Positions 11,808-26,006 of a stretch of 64,000 bases of DNA are shown here, piece after piece (position 1 is the stretch's first letter; every line of letters begins with the position of its first letter). The position numbers and the translations under genes are program-made. This stretch comes from Plasmopara viticola (Eukaryota > Oomycota > Peronosporomycetes > Peronosporales > Peronosporaceae). The stretch lies in the NCBI GenBank assembly GCA_001695595.3, contig MBPM02000016.1:496001-560000 (forward strand), in the 5' to 3' direction. The notes beneath the pieces are model-generated. The model saw only the letters and a program-made list of their open reading frames with translations. It ran no database searches and was not told the DNA's origin.

Positions 11808-14800
11808 TCAAGGCCGAAACCCCGCGTAAGCCTTTTCCAAGATTTCTTTTCGGATTTTTGGATAGTCTGGGTACTGGTCGAGTACCTTGTTGCAAACATT
11901 CACAGCGAGGACAAGCTTCTTGGCCTTGAGATAGTTGAAAGCAAGCTTGAATCCAATCGCAGCGCTTGCTTCGCCCTCGCACGTCCAAGCTTCCTGATAG
12001 CACTCTGCTGCGTCAATATACGATTGCTCCTTCTCCATAACGAGCCCAAGCAGCTCCCAAGCCTTACCAGATGACTTGTTGTGCATAAGGGAGCGTTTGC
12101 ACAGCTCCTGCGCGAGGTCAAACTTGCCTCGGTTGATGTAAATATCGGCTAATAAGAGATAACTGCGTTCAAAGTCGTCAGCAAGTGTTTGATCGTACGT
12201 CATTTTGGCAATACGCTTAAGCTGATTCCGTGCTTTAGGCTGCTGTTTCGTGAGCATGTAGCCAGTCGCAAGTCCAAGGAGGGCAGGAACGAAGTCGCGA
12301 TCGACCGTCTCGAGGACGTCCATAAAAAGCTGGATGGCTTTCTCCAACATGCTCTTTGTTCGAACGGCAAGTACAGCGTAGGCTTCAAGGACGCGAAGTT
12401 TGGCATCGCGTTCAGTTCGAGCAATCGGCAGCTCGTCGAGAAGCGTATTCGCGATCCGCAAGTTCTCGGTCTGTTCTTTCGTGTTGCCTTCACTCCCGTC
12501 GTTTTCAGCGTCCCAAAGATTTTCATTGTCTGGATTCAGGTAGATCTCAATCATATTTATGAGAGCCCGTTCACCCCACTCTGGATCCCGACGAGCGCGA
12601 TTAAACTCGTCAATGGCCTCAATCACGTTATTGCAGAAACGAGCGTACAGTCCTCTACAAAAGTGAAGCCCTGGAGCGTGTGCGACGCGAACATTGGTAC
12701 TCCGTTCGGCTAGGCGCAAATAGCGCTGCGCCGCTTTGCCCTGTTCCTTATCGACCGAAGACGGAAGCAATTTTCCAGCCCGACGAAGCATGACGAGGAA
12801 TCGACTGAGGGCCGCAAAATTATCCGGACGACTATCAAGAAGCTGCTGGAAATGATAAATGGCGGCCTCATTATCTTCCTTTTGTAATAGCAAGTCAGCA
12901 AGCATCAACGCAGCTTCTTCGTGAGCTGGATTCAGCCGAAGCAGCGTCGAACAACGCATTTGGCACTGGTCTAAATCGCCCATCTGCTGATACGCACGTG
13001 CGAGATACAGCAGCGCCGTTTCGTGCGATTCGTCGGATTGGAGAGCCAATGTACAATACATGACGACATTGTTGCGCTCACTGGTGCCTGATGCCGACGC
13101 GTAAATGGCTGCAATCTGGAAACAAGTGTTTGCGATTGCAGCTCGTTGTTTGTTTAGTACATCAGGTTGTTCATCCTTCTGGCGGTCGAGAATTACCTTC
13201 TGGATGGTGTAAGCTTTCAAGAGCGTCTGAATGGCCATGTCATCATTACCTAGTCCTTGGTAAATGTTTGGTAGAACTAGCTGCAGATCGATGACTTGCA
13301 ACAAGTGACTTAAAGCGTCGGAATCGCTGGATGGTGCTTGTTGGACGACGAACAGGGCTTGCTCAAAGTGGCGAAGTTTAGCATACAACTCTGCAAGATC
13401 TTTACGAAGCGCAAGATTTTCTGGCGCTAGTTTTAATGCTGACTCGTAGTAGTCGACAGCTTTGAGGTAATCGTGCTTGGAGATAAGCACGCGACCAATT
13501 CGACCCGTAATCGTCGAGTCACCGGGACTCAGTGCTTTTGCCCGCTCAAAGGATTGCACAGCTTCATCTAACATCTGGATTCGCAAGTATGCCTCGGCCA
13601 AGCTCACATGCGTGGCATGGCAAGGATTATGGGCCACAAGGTCCTCGTAACAGCGTGCGTACAGATGCTTGTCCTTGCGGTATTGGAGATAAATGTCCGC
13701 TTTGACCATCTGTGCTTTAGTGAACGCTGGAGAGTCTACGGGAACACTGCTGAGCATGCCTATAGCTGCGTCGTAGTCGCCGCGTTTGATAGCAAGCTCA
13801 CTATTAGCAACTAATACGCGCACTTCTTGAGATGTGTTTCGGAAGACGTCAAGTGCCTCGCGTACGATCTTTGTGGCTTCAGAAAGATCGTTGAGCTGAG
13901 AGAGCACTTGCGCCATGTGGATATAGACAGAAGCCTTGTCGAAGGGTGATACGCTACACTTGTATTCGGTGGCATGTTTCTCTCGCCGATTAGAACTCGA
14001 CGAGCTTCCAGCACTCTTTGTCATTTTCATTGCCGTCTGCAGAGTCTGGAGCGCATCACGCACATTGCCTGAATGCTCGAGAATACGCGCTTTGATGATA
14101 AAGTACGAAAGCGATTGGCGAACCGAAAAGTCATAACTTAGAGCTTGATCCAGGGATGCTGAAGCTGCTCGGAAATGCTCCCGTTCAAGACTCACTCGAG
14201 CTTGCATGAGGTGTGCTTTGGAGTGTCCTGGCTCCATTTTTAAAATAACATTTGAGACTTGGAAAGCTTCATCTAGCTGCTGAGCGTCAAGATAAGCCTG
14301 AGCTAGCACGGATTGGGCTCGTAAGAAACCGGGCGACTTGCTTAAAAGCTTCTTGAGAATACTGACGCCCTTGTTGACTGTGCTTGGAGTAGTGTCACTT
14401 ATACTGCCTTGCCCTGTTTCATCACCTTGCAAAAATTCCGTTGCCACCTCGACGAGAAAGATCGGATTGAGCAAACTCATCGTATCGTGAGTAGAGACAC
14501 CAGCTCCTTGGATCGATTCTTTAAGCTTGCTCATGTGAATTTGCATGGCTTGACTGAGAAACTTTACTTGCTGAAGTCGATTACGATCTTTCTCCCAACA
14601 AAGTAATGCTTGGAGGAACGTAAAGCTGGCACTGGCCCCGATAGACTCTTGAATCACACTGAGAAATTCCATTTGTTGCGAGGCATCCTCGAGCTGTCCA
14701 AGCTTGATTTGGCAATAGATCATTCCATGCAGTGCCATTTCATTCGACTCGTCCAATTTTAAGGCTTCTTTGTAGGAGACAATGGCTTCTGCAAACTCTC

Positions 14801-15920
14801 CAAGTAACTCACGTTGATACCCTTGCTCAGCACGAAAAGCCCCACACTCGGGATTTATCTGGATTGCATGCTCAATCACTTCTAAGCTACATTGCAACAC
14901 CTTTGCGTCTCGATCCGAAATGCGAGCAACGGAGCGCGAAATGTCACAAAAGAGGTCTGAGTTCGCCGGTTCAACTTCCTTAAGCGCTTGAAACAATTCG
15001 CAAAGACGCTCAATGGCCTCGTGGAAGCGGCCTTCGCGGGTTATGAGCAGCAATATCATCACACGTAGCGCCTCGATCTCACGCGGATTCTCACTCAAAG
15101 CGCGCTCAACACTGTCCATGCATTGGTCCCAGTTGTCCATTTTGAGCAAAACTAAAGCTTTTTCACTCAACGAATGCTTGAACCATGGATACTGCACAGT
15201 GAGTTCGTCAAAGTGTTCAAGAGCGCGAGAATACGCCTTCTTTGAATCATAGTATTTGGCCAAACCTAGCACAAGCTCCGCGTCCTTACGGCTAATGCAA
15301 TAAGAGCATAAGCCAAGTCGAAACAACTAAAAAGAAGAAAGTGGGAAAGTCACGTACTCTGTCACTTGATCAAAATAGTGGATGGAACCGTCTCGCAAAT
15401 CAGCCTCGCGTTTGAAAGAGGGTTCCGCTGTCAGGTCCACCCACCCGCGCAGCACAAGAGCTCGTTGACGAAGAGCATCATCAGAACTACTCTTGCTGTT
15501 GGTACTTAGTACTTTTTGGTCAAGGATCTTGCGAGCTTTAGCGTGCTCGCCTAAGTGCCAGAAGAATTGGGCGCATAGCATTAAACTCTCACTGGACGCA
15601 TTTTCCTCGACCATGACGAGCTGCAGCTCGAGCTGTGCCACTTCGTCATTATCGACGTGTTTGCACTGTGTATGTGCATAGATTAATGCATGAAGACATG
15701 GGAGCTCCACGTCGCGTCCCATTCTCTTTAAATTCTCGAGCTCTCGAATCGCGGACGAATAGCTGCGCTCAAAGACAATGCCAAAGGCGCGCCAGTATAG
15801 GATTGCCGGGTCCCTGCCTTTTTTCTCCAGAAGCTGCTCACAGAGTTGCTGCACATGGGTATACCAGCCTTTGCGAAGATAGTAGTTAATCAAGACGCGA
15901 GGATCCATGGTACTACTCAT
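11808..15920 (-). CDS. IFT139: Intraflagellar transport protein IFT139 (TTC21B homologue)
   Basis: Two exons on the minus strand, 15920-15358 and 15291-11808, are joined across a 66-nt GT-AG intron (15357-15292) and encode 1348 residues; human TTC21B has 1316. The N-terminus contains LINYYLRKGW and, further on, LPCLHALIYAHTQ, matching the IFT139 start; a second in-frame ATG four codons in (MDPR) could also be used. The rest is almost wholly tetratricopeptide repeats, for example AKYYDSKKAYSRALEHFDEL and AEAYLRIQMLDEAVQSFERA, ending EILEKAYAGFRP. IFT139 is a peripheral subunit of IFT complex A, which drives retrograde transport with cytoplasmic dynein-2 and helps membrane-protein entry into cilia. 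It implies a flagellated stage. I see no in-frame stop or lesion. The join was chosen because it restores VTDRKDAEL with no frame break. Confidence 0.95.
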
Positions 15921-18900
15921 GACGATCGATAAAGCTCAGATTAGATGTGTGTGTGAAAAGACGCATATTTACAACGCTCAAAGATCGGTGCGACACGTAA
16001 CTTTCAAGTGTGTGTGCATGAATTGCTCACTAATTGGTGGGATGTAATCATAATAATATATTTGGCAATTTGATTACGAAGGCGGACGGAATTAAAAAGA
16101 CAGGAAAAGCAATGGTCTTTTCTCAGTCTTTAACATAGTAATTTGTCTTCACTAATCTTGATTTTAGATCAGTGAAGACAAATTCTATCTAAAGAAACAA
16201 GAAGAAAGGCATAAACTTTGAATTGTCAATCGTAAAAAGTTGGATGTCATTCAAGCCTCATCGACGATCACAAGCACTCTTCCTTTAAAAAAATAGAGCG
16301 TAGAAAGTTTAAATCATGACGACTTCAACAGTGAGGTAAGTCATTAATTATAAACTCAAAAGGTTGACGTCATGCAACTAGGTAATGACTCGCCACACTT
16401 TAAGTGCTCAGGTCAAAACTAGGAAATCGAAGAAAATTTGTACCTGCACGACTGGTAAGTCTTAGCTCTTTGAGTACTGGCGATAATGACTCTACAAGGT
16501 CTCTGCCATTACTTAAACGATGCAGTACACGCTAATTCAGCACGCTACGATAACTTCTGCGTACTTATGGGACAAAAGGTTAAATTACTGTGTTCAAGTC
16601 GCTTATAAGACGCAATTGTAAAGGGCCGTTAAGTACAGCCACGTTTTTAAAATATATAGGAGTTTCAGATGAATGGAGAATTTTGGTGCTTGACAGCCAC
16701 CGAATCGGTACCTGTACCAGTACGATTTTTTTTCTTGAGAAATTGCTGAGTCTCTACTCAAATTGCAAAGTTGAGTTTTGCTTTCGATTAAAAGTAGGAC
16801 CAACAATACGGGCTTTGTTAAATAAAAGTCGCTCTTAGAGCCGTGTAACGTTCAATGGAAGACCTCATGTCTCCCTGTCCGCCCCTGTATGCTAGGTGCA
16901 CTTGTAGTCAGTTTTACACGTACATAGATGGTCAACTCGAACCCACGTACATAGATGGTCAACTCGAACATTCGAAGGAATTTAGGGCAGTCATACCGTC
17001 TTCACGCATCTGTCGGGTGCACAGATCGCGCTGCTCGGAAGTCTCACTGATGTCTATTTGTTTGAAGAGGAGGCTTCATTTGCACCCTACCTGCTTTGAA
17101 GCAGCTGAATTGTGCCACGATGTTCGAAATCTGTAAGCAGGTTCTATCTATTAAGGTCTTGACAGCACGAGATCTGGAAGATTTGGAAGTAGCATCTACG
17201 GTGGGATGAGAACCGATCTCAAACCTTTATAAGACATTGAAACTTCGATTGATTAAAATGATTAACTAATCAGATTACAACACAAGGATGAGATGGCCTT
17301 TGAAGCGGCCATGATTATAGGTGAAAAGGCATGTTAGCAGAAATGCTTTGGTTGATTTAGGTCTTCCTTTTTCCATATGTACACTCGACCACTTCTACCA
17401 ACCAGAGACAGAAGCACGGGATCACGCTGCCGTAGTTGTCGAGATACGCTTGTATAACATTCATGGTTAGCCAAAGTCTCTTGACAGCCTTTTGGCTTTT
17501 GGATTCGTAGTTTTTTATGGAAAAAACGGTCACAAGATGGCTGCGCATCATATTTCTTTGCCTCGTAGCTGTTAAAGTCAACCGCCACAGCACATCGTCG
17601 ATTAAAACTATTATGACGTCGCGGGGGAATCTCTGTTATTGTCTATAAGCTGACTATTTGACAAGTATAATTCGAACTCTTTTCCCTTGAAGGCCAGACA
17701 AATACCAGTTTGCTGGGAAAAGTTGGATTAAGCTTCTGAAAGCACAAAAAACAAATTTATCTTTTGAATTAAAAATGTAGGAATGGCCAAGAAAGCAGCC
17801 ATGATCACAGATTGTTAGGCGCGCGTGGCGCTCGCAAATGCTTACCTGGAAGACCGGGCTAAAGATCAAGCACCTCCCCAGAAATCGCTTCATTCGAGTG
17901 CTCCGCGTCCTGCCAACACATGAAAAAGCATCTGAGAGCATTTTTTTGCGACGGACTCTCCAAAACGGGCTATCATTCTCGCTTTTTTGTCAATAGCAGA
18001 GGGCACCACTCCCTGAGCAAGAGGAAGTGACTATGTAAATAGTTGCTTTAGGGTTGGTCCGTCTCGTACTTAGACTTTTTGAAAGCTAATTACAGAGTTG
18101 AAAAAGGCAATTTTGCTTGCACTTTAAGTTACAGAACATCGACAATATTGGACTTACAGGATTTCGCGCAGCGGTGTTTGTGTTCGGCTGAGTTCCTTTG
18201 GACTTAAGCGCTACCAGGACAAGCTGAGTCTATTGTTATGGCATCAACAAGTAAGCGTATAGACGGCCAAGAAGTTAGAATTTAATCTATAAAGAATTTT
18301 GAGATAGCGCTGGGAGAAGCTGCAACTGAAGAGCTATGGAAACGACGGCCTTTGAAAGGGGCAGGCCACAAAGACCTAAGCTAAAAATGGGTATGTGGTT
18401 GGAACACACCATGATGGCTTAGCCTCTGAAATTTTTAATTCCACTAGAAGGGAAAAATTGCAGCATAAAGTCACTAGTTGTGCCGCGAGTGTACGAATTT
18501 ATGAAGACCCACTTTGAGTCTAAGTAGATTTGCATTCAACAAGTAAGTTGAGAGCTCAGCAACAACAAGGTGTTTCTGGCCAGCAAAACCGTTTCAGACG
18601 TTTCTAGGGCCGAGAAATACCTGACCATGCAAATCAATAGATTTAACAGTAAAGGCTGTATTCCTTGACGCGGAAAAAATAAGACGTCATCTTTGTCTTG
18701 CATCAGCTAAGAAAGCATGAAGTCTGGAATGACTGAAAATCAAGGCCATAAAATCCAGCCAACTAACTCGCACTGCAGGTTTCTGATGGATCTTTTTCTG
18801 CGTACAGCTTCTTTAGGAAGAGTTTGGGTAGTAATGCTTCCAAAATGAATATAGGGGTGTTTTCATATCTACTGATACATCCACGAAAGTAGTTGTGACA

Positions 18901-21900
18901 ATGGTTCTGAAGAGTTTTCAGAATTCACTGATATCATTGGCTACCAAAGACACTATAGATAAAGCATTAATGTGTTCCAAGGCAGGTGACTTAGAAGCAT
19001 CATACTTCGAGTAACACAGATGTGCAAGCTGGTGGTATAGGTACATGAGATAATAGCTGGGATGCAGTGCACCGTGGTATGCTTATTATAACATTACTAG
19101 CGCCACAACATGATCAAGGTGATACTACACATTGAAGTTTTATAATTTTGTTTTCAAACTTACGACTTAAAGAAAGCTTTCGGTAGACTATACAAAGAGC
19201 ACTGAACATTGAAGGCCATCAAAGAATTTAATATTTAATCTGAGGGGATGTGTCAGTCGTTTTTGTATCGTCGCTGATGAAACGATTTGAAATAGCGTAC
19301 ACACCTGACAATTCCTTGCAAACAAAAGAGCGCATCAGCAGCACACACGAGACGCACGCTTCTCTTGCCAAAAGAGCAACGACAACACAAAAAGAGACCA
19401 TTACGATTGACCAAACTTGTTAATGCTGTCGAACCGTATCAAATCTGGCTAAGGTAAAAAGTCAGCAGAGGTCGAAAGGTTTGGGCGAGTTTAAGGTTGA
19501 CAAGACTGCATAATGCTATCGGGTACGAATGGGTTCAGACTATTGAGAGTAGACTAATACATTTTACCCTATACTTAAACTAGTCATAATTCTATGCTAA
19601 GCATCATGTGAGTATTACGAGTGAAGCACTAAAAATGGAAACAGCTACCCGCCAACTAATTTCATGTGAATTCGACGCACAGATACGCTGACAAAAAAAT
19701 TCTGCAACGATTCAAAACCCGCTTTAATCGGATCTCGAGCTCTAAACCCAAACGCAAATCAAACCTTAAGATCACATTCGAAACCGTGCGCGATTGTTGC
19801 CAATTTAATTGATATATAACTAGTTCAGGAGCAGAATAACTCGACATGTGGCAAATTCATTGTGCTTTCAAAGACCAGGTCAATTTTGACTGGAAACTAT
19901 GTTAACTCGATTGGACTTTGCAAAGCTCGTAAGAAGACAGCAGTGATTACGTTCGCATTGCTTAGTCTGTTTGTTTGTCTCTACAAATTATAATTTCAAC
20001 AAGTGATAAAAACTATCCATTTATTATTTCGAGGGTCATGAAGTAAAGAGAAAATGAGCACTACAAAACGAGCCAGGTGATAATAGAACGAAGATTAAAT
20101 TGACCAGTTTAGCAGAACATTATGGTAGAGACCAACTGGAATGCCTCTTAAAGCATTTTACAGAAGCTGTACTTTCGCTCAGTCTTCAACATAGTCAACT
20201 TCCATAGCCACCAAGAATAAATCCGTCCAAGAAATGATCATTACCTTTGCAAGGCACCGATCCGCGACAACAGATGCTGAGGTGATATTCTTGAAGATGA
20301 AAATATTTTAAAGTGTACGAATCCGCGCTCTCGAAAAGTATCTAATGAAATGACTATGTAGAGGGTATAAGTTTGGAAGTATCTAGGTGATGTAAGGTCG
20401 AATATAAAAAACAGAGACCAACTCTAATTTTAAAAATAGAGTTGTAAGCTTTCGACTCGTGTATGTTGTTCGATCTATGAAATAGCTGGAAATTATACAC
20501 CATTTTAATGCCTAGTCTTTCTAATCAAACAGTACACAATCGAACTTTTAAGCCATAAAACTACGTCCCGCTTTTTAATGGCGGATTAAACAGTGCGAAG
20601 TCAAATTCTAAAGTCACATAAAAATGCTTAAAATTTCGAAGTTTCAGCGCAAATTCTTGCTGCTTAATTTTGTTGTTTCTGGGTATGAATAGCAACTTTA
20701 CGGAGCAAGCTTCAAGATAGTATAGTTGGTGGGATCAAAAAGCCCACTGCCAGGCGCTCTCCAGCTACTAGAACCTTGTTGAAGAACGTTTAACAACAAA
20801 ACGGAAATTAAGTTCTAAGCGCTGTTGCGCTGATGACTAGCACAAATACCCTGTAGAAAGCCGTTTGACGGTGACCTCTTAGTCATCTGAGAAGAAGACT
20901 GATGATGTTCTCCTCTTTTATGTTAAAGAAGGCGAAACTACCATGACGTCTACCGCGTTGCGAGCAAAGCAATAAAAAGTGGTTTTGATTACCCTAAAGC
21001 TAAGTGGGCGTGCACGCGAATGGGCACCGATGTGCAATAAATCAGTTGATGCAGTGGTACACAATGTCAAGGAGCTAGAGCTTAATGTGGCGCAAATCAT
21101 TTAAACACCCAGTTATGCTTGTCACAAATCCTTGCAGCTTGCCAAGAAAAGTAGGATCGCGAGTTCGTCTAGGTTTATATCAGTGGGCATGAAACTTCTC
21201 TACGTGCATAAGATGGTTATGATTTGACTCTCCACCAGCCATACCACTACACGTGCATCAGAAGGACAACTCCGTTAAAAACTAAGCTGAAAGGTATTTG
21301 CGTTCTTTACAGCATGCAGCGAGGGCTGTACTTCGTAAATACTGTTCTTTTCTTACACACCACTACCACCGCAGTGACAGGGCCTTGCCAGCACTGATTT
21401 GGCTTGCAATTTATTATGTCATCACCGGCATATAAAAATTGCTGCTTTTTACATGCATCGCTCAGTGTCTCACGTGCTGCCTTAGCTCCATACCAAACTT
21501 GTACTCTTTCTACAAGCATTAATCAGTAGGTGATGTGCCTTCTGGCTTCATTCATGGGCCATTTTTCGACATTTTAGCACACACTGCCACGAAGATCTGC
21601 ATTGTTCTTCCAACGCATTCACTGACTTGATTCAGTGACCACGCAAGCACTACTATTGCTTCTTAGCCTAGGTGAGTCATGACGCCACTAGAAGCAAAGC
21701 AAATTTCTGAAGATCTTAACCCACCAGTCAGCCCGAGGCTCGTGGTACTCCAGCCACTTGATACTTGAGTTAAGATTTATATCTAGATATCAAAAAGCAC
21801 TTGACGCTATCAATATATTTTAAATACAGATCTTCAGGTATAGTGCGTTTGATGTCCCTTCTACCTATCGCTAAGCTAAGGACGGTAATGCTTCAAAGAA

Positions 21901-24900
21901 GATAGGGACATTCCAAGGTTTGTCTAATACCTCCCCAGCCGCAAACGGCGTGTATCATTATGAGTATAGCAGCAACAAAAACCCATAATTCAGCCGCTCG
22001 AAGGCCACCTTCTCCTCAACGGCATAGCTGAGATCCATAAGGATTGAGCCAACAGATGCGCTCTGGCCCGACAAGCATCTTTGTACCCTTTAGTTCTAAG
22101 CGCTTATTAAAGCATTCAGTGACAATTCCATGGCCTTAAAATATCCCAGTATACGTGGACAACTTCTATTTGGGCAGTATCCGTGTGCAGTCTCTCAATA
22201 ATTACCAGATGTACTGACTTGATGTATCCAGTCAGCTGGATGCGTCTGGTCGTGGTAAGAAAGTACCAAAGTGGATGTATCGATAAATGACGATGCACCT
22301 GGATGTACACCATTTCAAATGAGAAAAGCGCTATGAAGTAAGACTGTATCATACAGCCGCCATTGTAAGGGCTGTGCTTGAGCTTAATTACACTAAGATC
22401 CTAGAAAGTCTTGTGAGTCCGACAGGCTTAGACGAATTGATTGATATGCGATGTGAAGAAGAGATAAAATTCTCATCAAATTCTTACAAAGCGGTCTTGG
22501 GAGACACTAAAAGGCACTTAGCGCACAAAGAGAAGTTGCAGCGCTGACAAAAACATCAATTTTTTGATTTTTATTGGCTAAGGATCATCCGGATGCGGTC
22601 TAACGAAACCCTGTTCTGGCATCACCACCTGCCAAATATGAACCATTGTGGCTAAAAAAACAAGTTCTGCGGGACACAATATAGACGTTTAACAAAGAGA
22701 AGTGATACTTCGAAAAAAAAACTGCAAACACGAATTGCATTGAGCCATCATTGATGCAATCTTCTTCGTAAAGAGGGAGGCAAGAATGCTCTGGGGTGAT
22801 TAGGCCCCTCAGTCTTTACTGACATTCTGTCTCAAAAAGCTGAGCACATTGTATGCGTCTAAAAGTTGCTAAAGTTGGCTATAATGCTGACAAAGGCGTT
22901 ACTTCTTAGAGCCGTGTGCTGGAAAGTAACCTGGCAGAAATATATGGTGATACGCGCTCGCCTCAATCGATAATTACTATTAATCTCTCATACGCAGAAG
23001 TACATTTACCGCGGTATTCAGTCTTCTTATTTGGTCATGCTCCAAGAGCTTTAAACTACGCATGTGACGTTTATTCGTCCGTGACGTAACTGATCGGGAC
23101 ACTGCACAGGCGTACTTAAATGGCACTTGCTCTACAATATTGCAGAGGACAAAAGCCGGACATAGAAAACGTCAATAGTCTACATGTGGGCAGTGTACAA
23201 GTGTTCGAGTGAAAGCTTGGCGTCAATAAAGGCTAGTATGTCTTCGGCTATAGCAAAATCCGTTATGGGGTAATGCGGTGAAGTGCACGACTTTTAAGTC
23301 GATTCCGCTGAGGTTGAGGCCCATGCGGGTCGACCCGTTTTAGCGACTTTAGCTGCGTACTAATAAACCTCATAAATACACACTCTCCGCGATCTACTAA
23401 CTTCACAACATCCTATCAAAATAGTTTCCTGCCTTTGCGCTGATGAAGCATGTGCTTGCCTCCGCGCGTCTAAATCGTGCTTCCCTTTCAAAATCTCGAT
23501 AAAGAAATCGCATGGTACATTCGTACTATGCGTTTTTATTTGCTTAACTTCGGTTTAGTCTGAAGCGTACGAGATTAAATTTGGTGTCACTTGAGCTTGA
23601 TGTAAGTATTATCATCTTCTAGTCAGACTTTAGGTTGTTGTAAAAAAATACCCGCTCTCAGCCCAGTTACAGTCCCCAGAAGAGAAATGGTGCGGAATCT
23701 TTTTTTATTTCAGTGGCTCTTTCAGTGTGGTAGAGTTGGAAAGCAGTCGACTAAGTAATTGATCTACAGCGATCGACCTCTGACAAAGCCATCAAGTGTG
23801 TCGCTTTTCTCGCTTTTGCCTAGCAGATACTTCGACCGCTATTGGGTCCAAAGTCTTTTAGACTTGTCATCTTGGACACCTAGTTCGGCAGCTCGCTTCG
23901 TAGCTTTAATGTTCACATTGTTTCGCACTAGATCTTCAGTATTAGCCATGACAACGACTTCGCTAACTAAATAATGCATTCGCTACAATTGTTCCTTATC
24001 TTGGCAGTTCGCTAATTAAGTGTATTGTCTACTCGACAAATTAGACTTGGTCGCATTCTGATTGCTGACGTCAGTCACTTATTCGAGTGTTTGTTCACAA
24101 AAATTTTAGTGCTGTGGAAGCAGCGTTTGTCTACCAGGGTAATCACATGAAGTTGCTTGTGAATCTTCTTCGGTCGTCAAACAAACATTTTTTTTACTTT
24201 ACCACAGCTTGGGACAACGATTTTTGATACCATTCAATATTTGAAAGAATATTTTGCAACCATCTATCACAAAAGATTTGATTTCGCTTTCGTACGTGGC
24301 GTCAGCGTTCGGCTTTCATTTAAATTTCGCATCCTGACTAACTGGAGAGCTTGTCTTTATTTATATTTTGCTCCTTCGCAAGCTTAACCGAAATCCTTTG
24401 TTTGGATGTGATACCTTGCGATAACCATGATTGTGTACTTACATGACTTTCTCCGACTTCCACGCATCTTACCTTTTTATACAGTTTGTAAGACCAAACA
24501 ATAGCTGCTCAATCTCACTTACAAAACTAAAACTTAAGTTGAACATACGATTTTCGAGAAGAAAAAAATGTTTTTTTACATATTCAGGGTAATCTCTTCT
24601 ACAGCATTCTTGATTGTGCTTATGAATACCATATCGCTTTTAGAGTGTAGCTTAAGTTTTGTATCCGTAGACGATTGAATTGTCCATGTTGGTGATCGTA
24701 TAAATACATCCTTTCATTTTTACATCATATTATTAAAATCAATCGTACATCAATCATATTGAATTTTCTTTTCTCAACTTCCAAACTACGACAAGCAATA
24801 ACAAATTATTGGTATCGAATCAATCGATATAATATCATTCGATGCGACTAGTGTGCTTACCCTCTTTTTCTAAATCCACCACATACACGTCACAATCTTG

Positions 24901-24989
24901 AATTGGAAGATTTCACAACAATACTGAGACTCAGTGGATCAATGATCACCAGTATCGAAAGCAAACACTCCTTTGATTAGATTATTCTC
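15921..24989. other. Gene-poor intergenic DNA
   Basis: About 9 kb upstream of IFT139. Frames are short and give no recognisable domain. A 26-bp near-perfect direct repeat (GTACATAGATGGTCAACTCG twice, about 16920-16970) and a hairpin at 16141-16183 are the only local structures found. A stretch near 23100-23160 contains AYLNG, faintly like a Copia reverse transcriptase, but is too broken to call. No RNA genes were recognised. Confidence 0.55.
16141..16183. repeat. Inverted repeat (13-bp perfect arms, 17-nt loop)
   Basis: The left arm ATTTGTCTTCACT (16141-16153) is the exact reverse complement of AGTGAAGACAAAT (16171-16183). It lies about 220 bp upstream of the IFT139 start codon, on its 5' side. 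It could be a remnant of a small foldback element or a protein-binding palindrome. Nothing else supports a function. Confidence 0.7.
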
Positions 24990-25312
24990 GTGTTTTACAC
25001 AATATGTTCGAGTGACAAGCTTAGTGCCCGGAAGAATGCTTTGGGAATGTCTTTAATGGCAAATAAGGGAAAGAAAAAAATTGCCGGCGCAATGTTCCAA
25101 GTTTTGCTGCTATTGACTCAACACCGCACGTGTGGCTCATTAAAGTCTATAGTGAATTATGGCAGAATCTAGCTATGTTGTATTCTTTAAAAAGCCGTAC
25201 ACCGGTGTAATTACCGGCGAGCAAGCGCTAGGGGCATCTACAGGAAAACTTCACCAGCTCAATAACTAGCTTGCAGGATCGTTGACATCTGCATTATCTT
25301 TAGCGCAAAACA
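24990..25312 (+). repeat. Dispersed repeat copy A (decayed, formerly coding)
   Basis: This stretch aligns in the same orientation with 46440-46765. Shared landmarks in order are a GACAA start, a frame giving GAMFQVLLLL (copy B gives GVMFQVLLLC), AAGCCGTACACC, CCGGC followed by GCAAGCGCT, CAGCTCAATAAC, and ATCTGCAT then TTTAGCGCA. By-eye identity is moderate in the first part and higher from AAGCCGTACACC onward. The conserved peptide suggests a transposon-encoded protein, perhaps near the end of a Copia reverse transcriptase, but the family is not certain. Confidence 0.6.
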
Positions 25313-25929
25313 GCTCCGACAAATTCAGCGCTCGGTGGTGCTTTAATCTATGCAACTATCAGTACGAGAGTACGCAAGTAGAGGGCCGAGATATATTACG
25401 CGGTCACTTCGTAAATCTCCCTATATTACATTCGAGAACAATTTTGGAGCCTATTTTCGGACCACGTTCGCTTTTGACGACGTAGCATCACGGTAACCTG
25501 AAAGCGGAAGCCACGACCTTTAAATCCTAATGTTGCTTTTGAACCGCACGATCAAAAGCATACAGAAAGATAGTTTTGGCTATAGTTTAGCACTACCGTT
25601 TCTTTTAAAGTTCAGTATCTATCAATAGAGATGCACCTGCAGGGGGATCTTTGCAACCTCTCGATCACTTGAGAGCATATGCTTAGGGTAGTTTATAAAT
25701 CGCCCGACTATTTTGACGCCGGCAGAATTTTTTTAGAAAGGAGCAGCGCGGCGCATGACATCTCATTATTGGTTGGAAGTCTATGTGACATGCATGTCAT
25801 CAGGATGTTTTTCATCTTCGTTCCTTCCTTCTACCTCACTCCACCGCTACAGACTTTTACAGGTCTTTTTTCACCTTTTTAAGTATTTTTTTTGAGCCGC
25901 GTGATCCATTTCGTTATCCATTACCTGTT

Positions 25930-26006
25930 TTTTGTGATTGACTAAATAAATAAACTACCGATTATATAAAACTCGGGCTTGGTAGTTTAATGTTCGTGAC
26001 GCCACT
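25930..26006 (+). repeat. Left terminal inverted repeat of MULE-like element
   Basis: A 77-bp arm ending in ATGTTCGTGACGCCACT on its inner side. It pairs with 26776-26852 at about 88% identity by hand count. The long TIR is typical of Mutator-like elements. Confidence 0.85.

Noticed and set aside
23090..23180. Possible Copia reverse transcriptase remnant (AYLNG)
   Set aside because: Only a five-residue match with no adjoining RT motifs; too weak.
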